A DNA stretch of 24,096 nt. Origin: DATKZS01 sp035527835 [NCBI: bacterium] (lineage in GTDB: Bacteria; RBG-13-61-14). The position numbers and the translations under genes are program-made. Below are positions 1-6,419 of the stretch, in pieces; within the stretch, counting starts at the first letter, position 1, and each line of letters starts with the position of its first letter. Location: the NCBI GenBank assembly GCA_035527835.1, contig DATKZS010000213.1:1-24096 (forward strand), given 5' to 3'. The notes beneath the pieces are model-generated. The model was not told the origin of the DNA, ran no database searches, and saw only the letters and a program-made list of their open reading frames with translations.

Positions 1-72
1 CCTAGTTTCCAATAACTCCGGAAATGAGGCTGATAAAACGCTGCCTCTCCCAAAGTACAGATAAAACAAAAA

Positions 73-100
73 CCTTTGCGCTCTTTGCGTCTTTGCGCTG
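73..100. repeat. Solitary arm of a GCAAAG-type hairpin repeat
   Basis: This stretch consists of CTTTGCG-like units (ctttgcgctctttgcgtct and so on) followed by an A run. It matches one arm of the complete hairpins at 1371-1473 and 8665-8747. No complementary arm is visible in bases 1-72, so this copy is solitary or decayed. The rest of 1-162 shows no gene and no convincing promoter. Confidence 0.55.
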
Positions 101-162
101 AAAAAAATCTTTCATGCGATTTGTGTTTTGGACAGCAATGATTTTGAATTCATAATTGATTC

Positions 163-1356
163 ATGGCCACCAAAGAAAAATCCATCCTCGCCGTGACCGT
201 GGCCTCCCACGCCATCACCCACATGGCGGAGCTGACGTTCCCGGCGACGGCTCTGCTGGTGACGCAGGAGTTTTTCGGGAAGGGCGAGTACTCGGAGATC
301 GGGTTCGCGGCGTTCGTGTCGGCGCTGTTGTTCGGGGCGGCGGCGCTGCCGTCGGGCCGGCTGGTGGACCGGCTGGGCTCGCGGGCGGTGTTGCTGCTTT
401 TCCTGTTCGGGACCGGCGCGTCGCTGTGGGCGCTGTCGCTCATGCGCAACTTCACGGGATTCACGGTGGCGCTGGCGTCGCTCGGTCTGTTCTCGGGTCT
501 GTATCATCCGGCGGGCACGACCATGATTTCGCTGGGGATCGCCAAGCACGGCCGGGCCATGGGCGCGCACGGCGTGGGCGGGAACCTGGGCCTGGCCGCG
601 ACGCCGTTCCTGGCGGCGGCGCTGGCGGGGGCCGTGGGCTGGCACTGGGCCTATGCCGTGATCGGATCGCTGCCGATCGTCCTGGGTATTGCGGTGCTGG
701 CCTCCGGCATCGAGGTCGAGCAAGAGCGGGAACCGGCGGGAGATGCCGCGGACGGCGCCAACAACAACGCGCGGCCCTACCTGCTCGCTCCTTTGCTGCT
801 CCTCTTTTCCATGGCCGTGTTCAACGGCATGACCTACCGCGGGCTGATGACGTTCCTGCCCGCGTACTTCGCCGAGAACGTGCACCTGTCGTGGCTGCCG
901 CTTCAGGCCGCGACCGTGGGCGGAACCATGACCACCGCGGTCCTGCTGCTCGGCGTGGTGGGCCAGTACCTCGGCGGAAACCTGGCCGACCGCTATAAAA
1001 AGGAAAAACTCTACTCGCTGATTTTCTTGCTCGCCTGTCCCGCCATGTTCGTGATCGGCCGGCTCGATAACCTGCCCCTCGTCCTCACCACCGCCGGCTT
1101 CGCCTTCTTCTACTTCATGAGCCAGCCCATCGGCAACGCCATTCTCCCGCGCTATACCGCGCCCCGCGTGCGCGGCATCATCTTCGGGCTCTTCTTCTTC
1201 ACCGGGTTCGGCGCCGGGTCCTTCATGAGCTGGATCGCGGGCGCGGTCGGCGACAAGTATTCGCTCGGCGCCATCTTCATCATTTTCGCCGCGTGCCTGC
1301 TCGCGGCGTCGTCGCTGGGGATCTTTTTAATCAGGAGCACCAGGAACGTGGAGTGA
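163..1356 (+). CDS. MFS transporter, fosmidomycin-resistance (Fsr)-like
   Basis: Predicted 397-residue inner-membrane secondary transporter of the major facilitator superfamily, probably an exporter. The protein is almost entirely hydrophobic segments consistent with 12 helices. The loop 2-3 signature is at residues 65-74 (GRLVDRLGSR), with a weaker counterpart in the second half (GGNLADRYKKEK). Residues 114-120 (YHPAGTT) and 136-143 (HGVGGNLG) resemble the Fsr-type MFS subgroup, whose members efflux drugs or small metabolites; the substrate here cannot be read from sequence. An in-frame TGA at 157-159 makes ATG 163 the earliest start, although no clear Shine-Dalgarno precedes it. It stands alone; the gap downstream holds a hairpin repeat that separates it from the next gene. 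MFS membership is confident, the subgroup moderately so. Confidence 0.88.
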   Translation: MATKEKSILAVTVASHAITHMAELTFPATALLVTQEFFGKGEYSEIGFAAFVSALLFGAAALPSGRLVDRLGSRAVLLLFLFGTGASLWALSLMRNFTGFTVALASLGLFSGLYHPAGTTMISLGIAKHGRAMGAHGVGGNLGLAATPFLAAALAGAVGWHWAYAVIGSLPIVLGIAVLASGIEVEQEREPAGDAADGANNNARPYLLAPLLLLFSMAVFNGMTYRGLMTFLPAYFAENVHLSWLPLQAATVGGTMTTAVLLLGVVGQYLGGNLADRYKKEKLYSLIFLLACPAMFVIGRLDNLPLVLTTAGFAFFYFMSQPIGNAILPRYTAPRVRGIIFGLFFFTGFGAGSFMSWIAGAVGDKYSLGAIFIIFAACLLAASSLGIFLIRSTRNVE

Positions 1357-1370
1357 GGGAGGAGAGATGT

Positions 1371-1473
1371 TTTATCACGCAAAGGCGCAAAGATCACAAA
1401 GGAAAAAATGAGAAAATCCGATCCAATTAAATTTTATCTTCTTTGCGATCTCTGCGCCTTTGCGTGATATAAA
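1371..1473. repeat. Long imperfect hairpin repeat (GCAAAG family)
   Basis: The left arm at 1371-1401 (TTTATCACGCAAAGGCGCAA and onward) is nearly the reverse complement of the right arm at 1441-1473. There are two mismatches and one two-base indel over about 31 positions, around a roughly 39-base AT-rich loop. The hairpin sits just after the MFS stop, so it could act as a transcript end, but no T-run follows the stem. Related copies lie at 73, 8665, 16155, 18763 and 23447. Confidence 0.8.
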
Positions 1474-1516
1474 TCCCTGCTGCCTTTAACGGCTCAAAGA
1501 AAACAAGGAGGCCGGA

Positions 1517-2515
1517 ATGAGAAAGGACACGGTGCTGGCGTGTGGATTTTTCCTGGCGTGCTCTCTGCTGATATGCGGCCCGGCGAGGGCGGAGGAGGCG
1601 CATTATCAGCCGGTGATCGCGGGTCCGTGGCAAGAGCTGTTCTTGCCGGAGAGGTCGGGGACGTACATCAACGACCATTGCGTGTACCAGGACCCGAAGG
1701 GCGACTGGCACCTCATTGGCATCACCTCGATGGGCAAGCCTCGGATCGGGACCAACGAGAAGTGGTTCGCGCACGGCGTGACCTCCTCGCTCACGACGCC
1801 CATGCGCGAGCTGGAGCCGCTGTTCAAGGGCTGGCCGGACGACGGCCAGAAGTGGGCGCCGCATACGGTGTGGGACGGGAGCACGCTGCACCTGTTCGCG
1901 GGGCCGGGCAAGATCCGGCATTTCACCTCGCGCGACGGGTACTCATTCGAGTTCGCGGGCTATGCGATCGCGGATCGGTGGAGGTGGCTGCGGGACACCA
2001 TGGTGCTGAAGATGGACGACGGCTCGTGGCTGATGTACGCCACCGACCGGGTGGATAAACATGACGTGGTAACCGCTTTTCGCTCCATGGACCTCTATCA
2101 CTGGGAATACGCGGGCGTGGCCTTCACCGCGACCAAACCGGCCCCGGTCTGGGCGCCGCTGCCCAACTCGGCCTGCGAGTCGCCGTTCGTGATCCGGATG
2201 GACGACGGCTATTACCTCTCCGTCTGCCTCACCAACTATCCGTTGAACCGCGACCCTTCCGTCTACTTAAACACGCTCGTGTTCTTTTCCGAAGACCCGC
2301 TCGACTTCGGGGTGTACCAGGCGGGCTGGCCCGACGAGACCGCCCGGCTCGTCGCCCGCTTCGACACCCACGCGGCCGAGTACATCCTGGATCCTCAAGG
2401 CAACTGGTGGATCACCTGCTCCGGGTGGCTCGGCTGGCCAAGGCCGAAAGGATGCGAGGGCGGGCAGGCGTGCATTGCGGAGCTGAAGTGGGAGAGAATA
2501 GCAAGTAGCCGGTAG
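1517..2515 (+). CDS. Secreted GH32/GH43-like five-bladed propeller protein
   Basis: 332-residue predicted exported protein resembling the glycoside hydrolase family 32/43/68 five-bladed beta-propeller fold. Residues 1-25 form a Sec signal peptide (basic start, hydrophobic core, GPARA before EEAHY). The three acidic positions expected in this fold have candidates: D53 in INDHCVYQDPKGDW, D160 in WLRDTMVL and E221 in ACESPFVI, corresponding to nucleophile, transition-state stabiliser and acid. Repeated W/Y-rich strands (DGSWLMYAT, DDGYYLSV, QGNWWITCSG) fit propeller blades. If active it would hydrolyse a sugar or polysaccharide outside the cytoplasm; the substrate is unknown. AAGGAGG at 1505-1511 supports ATG 1517. 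The last residues (IASSR) run into a GTAGC-rich repeat, so the original C-terminus may have been altered. A non-enzymatic relative is possible. Confidence 0.72.
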   Translation: MRKDTVLACGFFLACSLLICGPARAEEAHYQPVIAGPWQELFLPERSGTYINDHCVYQDPKGDWHLIGITSMGKPRIGTNEKWFAHGVTSSLTTPMRELEPLFKGWPDDGQKWAPHTVWDGSTLHLFAGPGKIRHFTSRDGYSFEFAGYAIADRWRWLRDTMVLKMDDGSWLMYATDRVDKHDVVTAFRSMDLYHWEYAGVAFTATKPAPVWAPLPNSACESPFVIRMDDGYYLSVCLTNYPLNRDPSVYLNTLVFFSEDPLDFGVYQAGWPDETARLVARFDTHAAEYILDPQGNWWITCSGWLGWPRPKGCEGGQACIAELKWERIASSR

Positions 2516-2527
2516 CCAGTAGCTAGG
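2505..2527. repeat. Short GTAGC-unit tandem repeat
   Basis: Four imperfect copies of a GTAGCCR unit run in tandem (agtagccggtagccagtagctag). They overlap the last codons and stop of the GH-like gene. The tract looks like a short degenerate intergenic repeat that has entered the gene end. No function is evident. Confidence 0.5.
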
Positions 2528-2557
2528 GAACGGCAAGAAGGCCCAGCAATTGAGGGA

Positions 2558-3379
2558 TCATTCAGGGGCCGCATCGAAAAAGAACGGCAAGAATGCTTGC
2601 TCGGGCTTGATGCCTCGGGGAGATTCGATTTCTTGCGTATTCCATTGTTGCGGGTTATTAATTAAAACAAACAGAAGATAATTTAAAAATACAATAAGTT
2701 TATTAGCTATATCCATAACCTCGTCGCTTAATTTTCTCCCGGCTTCTTGGAAGTCAGGATCGTCAACTATTTTTATGAGGCAACTTGTCATGAGTTCATG
2801 ATTAGAATAAAAAAGACTGAAGCCTTGTGCTCTCGACAAATATATATCGAATGTTTTATCAGGTGATGGTTTTTGTATCATATCGTCAATGATGGAGTTC
2901 ATGGTTATTACATTATCATTGGAATAATGAAAAGCGAGTTCGTTTCTTATCTTGTGGATAATATTTTTTCTGCCAAAGTATTGGTTTAGCTTCTCCTTGG
3001 CTTCTTTCGCTTCATCATCTAATTTACCATCATATTTTTCCGATAATTTATTGCCAAAGTAATTCCTCTTAAGAAAATCCCAACATTCATTCAGTTTCCC
3101 TATCAATATACCAAGACAAAAAATATATTGCGCTTCCTGAGCTCTTTTTTCCAATTCATCATTGAATTGCTTTCTGCAAAAACCCATCCATTTGGAAAGC
3201 ATATTGATCTCATTAAGCATCATTCCGGCGTAGAGAAATAGCACCAACTCTTCTCGTTCCATGGAATCAGTCAATTTGGCGAATGGTATGGTTGCCTTTA
3301 TCATAAGAGGCGGTTCTTCCGGGATCGGGATCGTTTGGGCAAGGTTCTTATTTCTTTTTACCTTTAGCTTTTTTACCAT
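2558..3379 (-). CDS. AT-rich hypothetical protein with HEPN-like RNxxxxH motif
   Basis: 273-residue, mostly helical, cytoplasmic-looking protein that I cannot assign to a named family. Residues 145-151 read RNELAFH within KIRNELAFHYSND, which fits the R(N/D/H)x4-6H motif of HEPN-domain ribonucleases. HEPN proteins are common RNA-cutting toxins and abortive-infection effectors; that role here is inference. The N-terminus is strongly basic (MVKKLKVKRNKN), and residues 107-140 are Lys/Glu-rich. A strong site, GGAGG followed by GCAAAA, precedes ATG 3379. The first 32 bases overlap the upstream small gene, indicating translational coupling. Base composition is visibly AT-rich (many AAA, ATT and TTA codons) against GC-rich neighbours, suggesting recent transfer. 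It converges with the GH-like gene, whose stop is about 40 bases away. Confidence 0.7.
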   Translation of the reverse strand: MVKKLKVKRNKNLAQTIPIPEEPPLMIKATIPFAKLTDSMEREELVLFLYAGMMLNEINMLSKWMGFCRKQFNDELEKRAQEAQYIFCLGILIGKLNECWDFLKRNYFGNKLSEKYDGKLDDEAKEAKEKLNQYFGRKNIIHKIRNELAFHYSNDNVITMNSIIDDMIQKPSPDKTFDIYLSRAQGFSLFYSNHELMTSCLIKIVDDPDFQEAGRKLSDEVMDIANKLIVFLNYLLFVLINNPQQWNTQEIESPRGIKPEQAFLPFFFDAAPE

Positions 3380-3548
3380 TTTTGCCCTCCTTCATCCTTT
3401 TCCACCAGGGCCCGAGGATGGGATCGGCGGCGATCCTGGATTCGGTGATGCGTTGCTGCTCGGCTTCGGAGATGCCCTTAAACTTCTTCAAGATTTGGCG
3501 CTGGATGTCATGCTTCATTTTAACGCAGTCGAATTTCTTTTTCTTCAT
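3348..3548 (-). CDS. Small basic protein upstream of the HEPN-like gene
   Basis: 66-residue basic protein (MKKKKFDCVKMKHDIQRQIL start, GKKAKGKKK end). The FDCVxMKxxxQ opening resembles a widespread family of very short bacterial proteins often found beside toxin-like genes; I recall this pattern but cannot name the family. The stop lies inside the next gene (32-base overlap), so the two are probably co-translated, and the arrangement resembles an antitoxin-toxin pair. The start is uncertain. I chose ATG 3548 because the conserved-looking part begins there; a TTG at 3608 would add 20 residues but overlaps a possible -35 box. The ribosome site before 3548 is weak. Confidence 0.6.
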   Translation of the reverse strand: MKKKKFDCVKMKHDIQRQILKKFKGISEAEQQRITESRIAADPILGPWWKRMKEGKNGKKAKGKKK

Positions 3549-3578
3549 GGCTCGATCACCACGCACGGAGTATTGAAT

Positions 3579-3608
3579 AGAATAACATGGTAACCCCGGT
3601 ATCGACAA
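3579..3608 (-). promoter_or_regulatory. Possible promoter of the HEPN-like gene pair
   Basis: On the minus strand TTGTCG (3603-3608) and TATTCT (3579-3584) are separated by 18 bases and would serve as -35 and -10. Each matches the sigma-70 consensus at four of six positions. Transcription would start about 25 bases before ATG 3548. The match is modest, so the call is tentative. Confidence 0.3.
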
Positions 3609-3618
3609 ATGGATCTCG

Positions 3619-3727
3619 CCGCCTTGAGACGGCGGTTTATGCCGCCCTTTCAGGGCTGAAAAGGTTTTGAGAGAGCTTCTTTCCCAGGGCTTCCGCCCTG
3701 GGTTGTCGAAGGCCGGCCTTTCAGGCC
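3619..3727. repeat. Cluster of short palindromes with TTTATG and TTTCA loops
   Basis: Several stems follow one another: CCGCC (3619-3623), GGCGG (3631-3635) and CCGCC (3642-3646), where the middle arm can pair with either outer arm around TTGAGAC or TTTATG. Then come GCCCT-TTC-AGGGC (3644-3656), CCCAGGGC-TTCC-GCCCTGGG (3683-3702, perfect 8-base arms) and GGCCT-TTC-AGGCC (3715-3727). No gene is visible in 3609-3810. The cluster looks like a REP-type dispersed repeat; no transposase lies nearby. Confidence 0.75.
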
Positions 3728-3810
3728 TGAAGCTGTTTTGTTGAGCGTCTCATTGGGATGGCATGGCGGCCATAGCAAGGACTAAAGCCCGGCACTTAGT
3801 TGTTCAGAAA

Positions 3811-4062
3811 TCAGGAAACAGACCCCGGGCGATCATCAGCCGGAGCGGGAAGGTCAAGCATTTTGGCTTGGGCGGATTCGAGGATGGAGTCGCGGATGAA
3901 GGAGCTGGCCTGTAGTATTTCGATGCCGATCAGCTCGCCGTGTTCGTTGAGCTCGGCGGTTATGTTCGGGCTTAATTCGATGCTGTTGGCTTCCTTCTCG
4001 TCGGAAATGGCCAGATGCAGGACATCCTCATCCTTGAAATATGTCATTGTGGTCTTATTCAT
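3811..4062 (-). CDS. DUF2283 family small protein
   Basis: 83-residue protein of the DUF2283 type. Recognisable elements are an opening YFKDEDVLHLAISD, then SIELSPNITAELNEHGELIGIEILQAS, the usual short beta-strand pattern ending in a GxxxGIEIL strand. Family members are small, of unknown biochemical role, and often sit beside short DUF4258-type toxin genes as possible antitoxins; no such partner is visible here, so this may be an orphan. GGGGAGG at 4070-4076 lies seven bases before ATG 4062 and decides the start. That site overlaps the foot of a CCGCC-TTGA-GGCGG hairpin (4075-4088), which could affect translation. Repeat patches lie on both sides. Confidence 0.8.
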   Translation of the reverse strand: MNKTTMTYFKDEDVLHLAISDEKEANSIELSPNITAELNEHGELIGIEILQASSFIRDSILESAQAKMLDLPAPADDRPGSVS

Positions 4063-4074
4063 GCACGAACCTCC

Positions 4075-4239
4075 CCGCCTTGAGGCGGAAATTTATCCGC
4101 TCCCCGGTGAGCCGGGAGCTAAAGCTATTGTTTCGAGAAGGACGCTGAAGCGCCCTCCTCACCGTATTGGACGCATTTCCATACCCGCCATAAATGACGT
4201 GCCTATCAGCCTGCGGAGCAAGCCCGGTGAACCGGGCTT
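4075..4239. repeat. Palindrome patch with constant TGAR loop
   Basis: Four stems of different sequence carry nearly the same loop: CCGCC-TTGA-GGCGG (4075-4088), GCTCCCCGG-TGAG-CCGGGAGC with one unpaired base (4099-4119), CGC-TGAA-GCG (4143-4152) and AAGCCCGG-TGAA-CCGGGCTT (4220-4239, perfect). GCGG-AAATTTAT-CCGC overlaps the first, repeating the three-arm layout at 3619-3646. No gene is visible in 4063-4331. Confidence 0.75.
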
Positions 4240-4331
4240 GATGGAGACCGCTAAAATAGACCTGAACCCCAATGGATTAGCAATCCTGACTGCCGCGGCC
4301 TCTTGCGTTTAATCCTTGGCCGTCTCGTTCA

Positions 4332-4532
4332 TTACTTCTTGATTATGATCTTGAGGTTTCCGGGTTTCTGCTCCATTTTCTGGCCGACGGTTTGGCCGCA
4401 GACGGTGCAGATGTAATCGAACTTGTCGCCTTCGGGGAGGACGAGGAGGATGCGCTTGCGCACGGGGGTTGGGCGCTTGCACTTGGCGCAGAAGAGCTCG
4501 GACGCTTCCAGATCGCGGTATTGGCGGACCAT
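4332..4532 (-). CDS. Small zinc-ribbon protein
   Basis: 66-residue protein with two CxxC pairs, C15/C18 (FCAKCKR) and C42/C45 (ICTVCGQ), spaced as in a zinc ribbon with a basic linker (RKRILLVLPEGDKFDY) between them. The C-terminus is basic (KPGNLKIIIKK). Such minimal ribbons often bind nucleic acid or proteins; the specific role is unknown. It starts 15 bases after the chemoreceptor stop on the same strand, so it is probably the last gene of that operon, although its own ribosome site is weak. It could also be an independently expressed housekeeping ribbon. Confidence 0.72.
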   Translation of the reverse strand: MVRQYRDLEASELFCAKCKRPTPVRKRILLVLPEGDKFDYICTVCGQTVGQKMEQKPGNLKIIIKK

Positions 4533-4547
4533 GTCAGATTATCTCGT

Positions 4548-6419
4548 TTATGCTTTTGTCTCCACCGTGGCGCGCAGCTCCTCGGCAAAGTCTCTCATCC
4601 CGGCGATGGCGGACTCGATCTCCTTGGCGCCTTCCTCGATGCGGCGGGCGACTTCCTGGACCTCGGCCACGGAGCCGGCGAGCTGCTCGGAGGCCGTGGT
4701 CTGCTGGTTGGTGGACATGGTGATCTCGCGCACGGAGGACGAGGTGGACTGGGCGAAATCGGAGATGGTCTTGAGGGCGGACACGGCGGCGGTGATGAAG
4801 GTCCCGCCCTTTTCCACCTTGGCCCGTCCGTCCTCGGCCAATAACGTGGACTCGACGGTGGCCTGCTGGATGCTCTCGATCATGGTCCGGATCTCGTTCG
4901 CGGCCTCCGCCGCGCGCTGCGCGAGCCGGCGCGTGGCCTGGGCCACCACGGAAAACCTCCGTCCCTCCTCGCCCGCGCCCGCGGCCTCGAGGGCGGCGTT
5001 AAGCGACAGCAGCTCGGTCTGCTCGGCGATGTCCTCCATCCACTCGACGATTTTGTAGGTCTCCTGGAAGCGGGTCTCGAGCTGGGTCATGGCGGCGCCG
5101 ATGGCGGTGACCTGGTCGGAGATGGCGGCGAAGCCCTTGCTGGCCTCGTCGAGGGTCTTTTCGCCGTCGAGGCTGGCGTTCAGGGTGTTGCCGGCGAGTT
5201 TGTCCACTGACTTGGCGCGCTCGGAAATCTGGCGGGCGGTGGCCACGATCTCCTCGGCGATGCTTCCGGTCTCCTGTACCGATGAAGCCTGCTCGGTGGC
5301 GCCGGATGACTGCTCGGCGCTGACCGCGAGCACGGTGTTGGCGGTCTCGTCCATCTTGGCGACGCCGTCGCGCAGGGTGTTGAGGATGCGGGCCATTTCC
5401 TCCATCTGGTCAACGATGGTGTCCATCATGCGGTTGAGGGACGAGCCGAGGTCGGCGAACTCGTCGCTGGTGACCAGACGGATCGGTTCCAGGAAATTGC
5501 CGAGCTTGATGCGGTCACCGATCAGGTTGAGGGTCTTGACGGGCAGCGATATTTCGTAGGCGAAGAGGAGGATGAGGACAAGCCCGACCGCCATGGTGAC
5601 GCTCATGAAAAGGGAATAAAAGAGTATGAGGTCTCCGAGATGGCTCTGGTAATACCTGGTGGAGCGGATGCCGGGGTCGGAGCGGTGGAGCACGGTGTCA
5701 ATCAGGAGGTTTTCTTTCCCCGGCGGCACAAAGGCCCGTTGCAGTTTGACCTGGTTCTCGAAGATGCCTTGGGTTTGGGAGTAACCCACGGCGGCGCCGA
5801 AGAGCTGCCCGGCCAGGATCAGGGGGCCGAAGGTGAAGAGGAGCTTCATGCGGAGACTGATGGGCCAGCCGGCGCGGCGGGCGGCGACGGTGCGGCGGGA
5901 GGCCTTCACCGAATAATCCACGATGGGCCGGACGGCCCAGTTGGCGAGGTTCAGGGCCAGGGGCATGAGCAGCAGGCCGGCGATCAGCCCCGCCCCCACC
6001 CCAAACCACAGCGTGGACAAGGGCCAATCCAGGGAGCGGAAGCTGATGGCGAGGTTGACGGGCGTGACGGCCGTGTAAAAGATGAACCCGAGCGCGGCCA
6101 TTTTCGGCCCCAGCTTCATGGCCTGGTCCTGAATGGAGGAAAGGTAATCGTCATCGTACTTTTGGTCCGGGCCGATCCCGCGCGCGAAGCGCATGAGCGG
6201 CCGGCAGATCAGAAGAATGGTTGTCAGATAGATCAGGCCCCCGATAACGGTGATGATGAAGCCTTTGGCGGTGATGATCTTCTGGTCCGCCGGCGTGGCC
6301 TGGAGCGTGAGCCGGTAAAAGGCCAACACCGTGGTTGAGCCGAGCGCGCCGCCCGCGACAACGAAGCTCACGAGCCGGGCGAGAAATCCGCGCAGGGTGG
6401 GGGCGGCTGTCGTCATCAT
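4548..6419 (-). CDS. Methyl-accepting chemotaxis protein with six-TM input region
   Basis: 623-residue receptor. Hydrophobic helices lie near residues 13-35, 52-73, 107-127, 136-157, 191-211 and 263-287, instead of the usual two helices flanking a periplasmic ligand domain. A loop of about 50 residues (212-262) separates the last two helices. A HAMP linker follows (about 287-340; SLPVKTLNLIGDRI and SDEFADLGSSLNRM), then a long cytoplasmic coiled coil. The signalling tip at 463-500 (IAEQTELLSLNAALEAAGAG) is recognisable, but has E for the usual N in QTNLL, G for R in EAARAGE, and RRFSVVA for RGFAVVA. It should modulate a CheA/CheW-type kinase, yet no che genes are in the window. The start overlaps the DUF362 stop by ATGA (6416-6419), so the two are coupled. 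No terminal CheR-binding pentapeptide is seen. The stimulus is unknown. Confidence 0.88.
   Translation of the reverse strand: MMTTAAPTLRGFLARLVSFVVAGGALGSTTVLAFYRLTLQATPADQKIITAKGFIITVIGGLIYLTTILLICRPLMRFARGIGPDQKYDDDYLSSIQDQAMKLGPKMAALGFIFYTAVTPVNLAISFRSLDWPLSTLWFGVGAGLIAGLLLMPLALNLANWAVRPIVDYSVKASRRTVAARRAGWPISLRMKLLFTFGPLILAGQLFGAAVGYSQTQGIFENQVKLQRAFVPPGKENLLIDTVLHRSDPGIRSTRYYQSHLGDLILFYSLFMSVTMAVGLVLILLFAYEISLPVKTLNLIGDRIKLGNFLEPIRLVTSDEFADLGSSLNRMMDTIVDQMEEMARILNTLRDGVAKMDETANTVLAVSAEQSSGATEQASSVQETGSIAEEIVATARQISERAKSVDKLAGNTLNASLDGEKTLDEASKGFAAISDQVTAIGAAMTQLETRFQETYKIVEWMEDIAEQTELLSLNAALEAAGAGEEGRRFSVVAQATRRLAQRAAEAANEIRTMIESIQQATVESTLLAEDGRAKVEKGGTFITAAVSALKTISDFAQSTSSSVREITMSTNQQTTASEQLAGSVAEVQEVARRIEEGAKEIESAIAGMRDFAEELRATVETKA

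Noticed and set aside
1371-1473. Repeated GCAAAG words considered as a CRISPR array
   Set aside because: Units are 7-9 bases without spacers and form inverted arms; no cas gene is present.
3800-4312. 170-residue plus-strand frame across the DUF2283 region
   Set aside because: It is the complement of the DUF2283 gene plus palindromic repeats, whereas the minus-strand gene has GGGGAGG and a recognisable family pattern.
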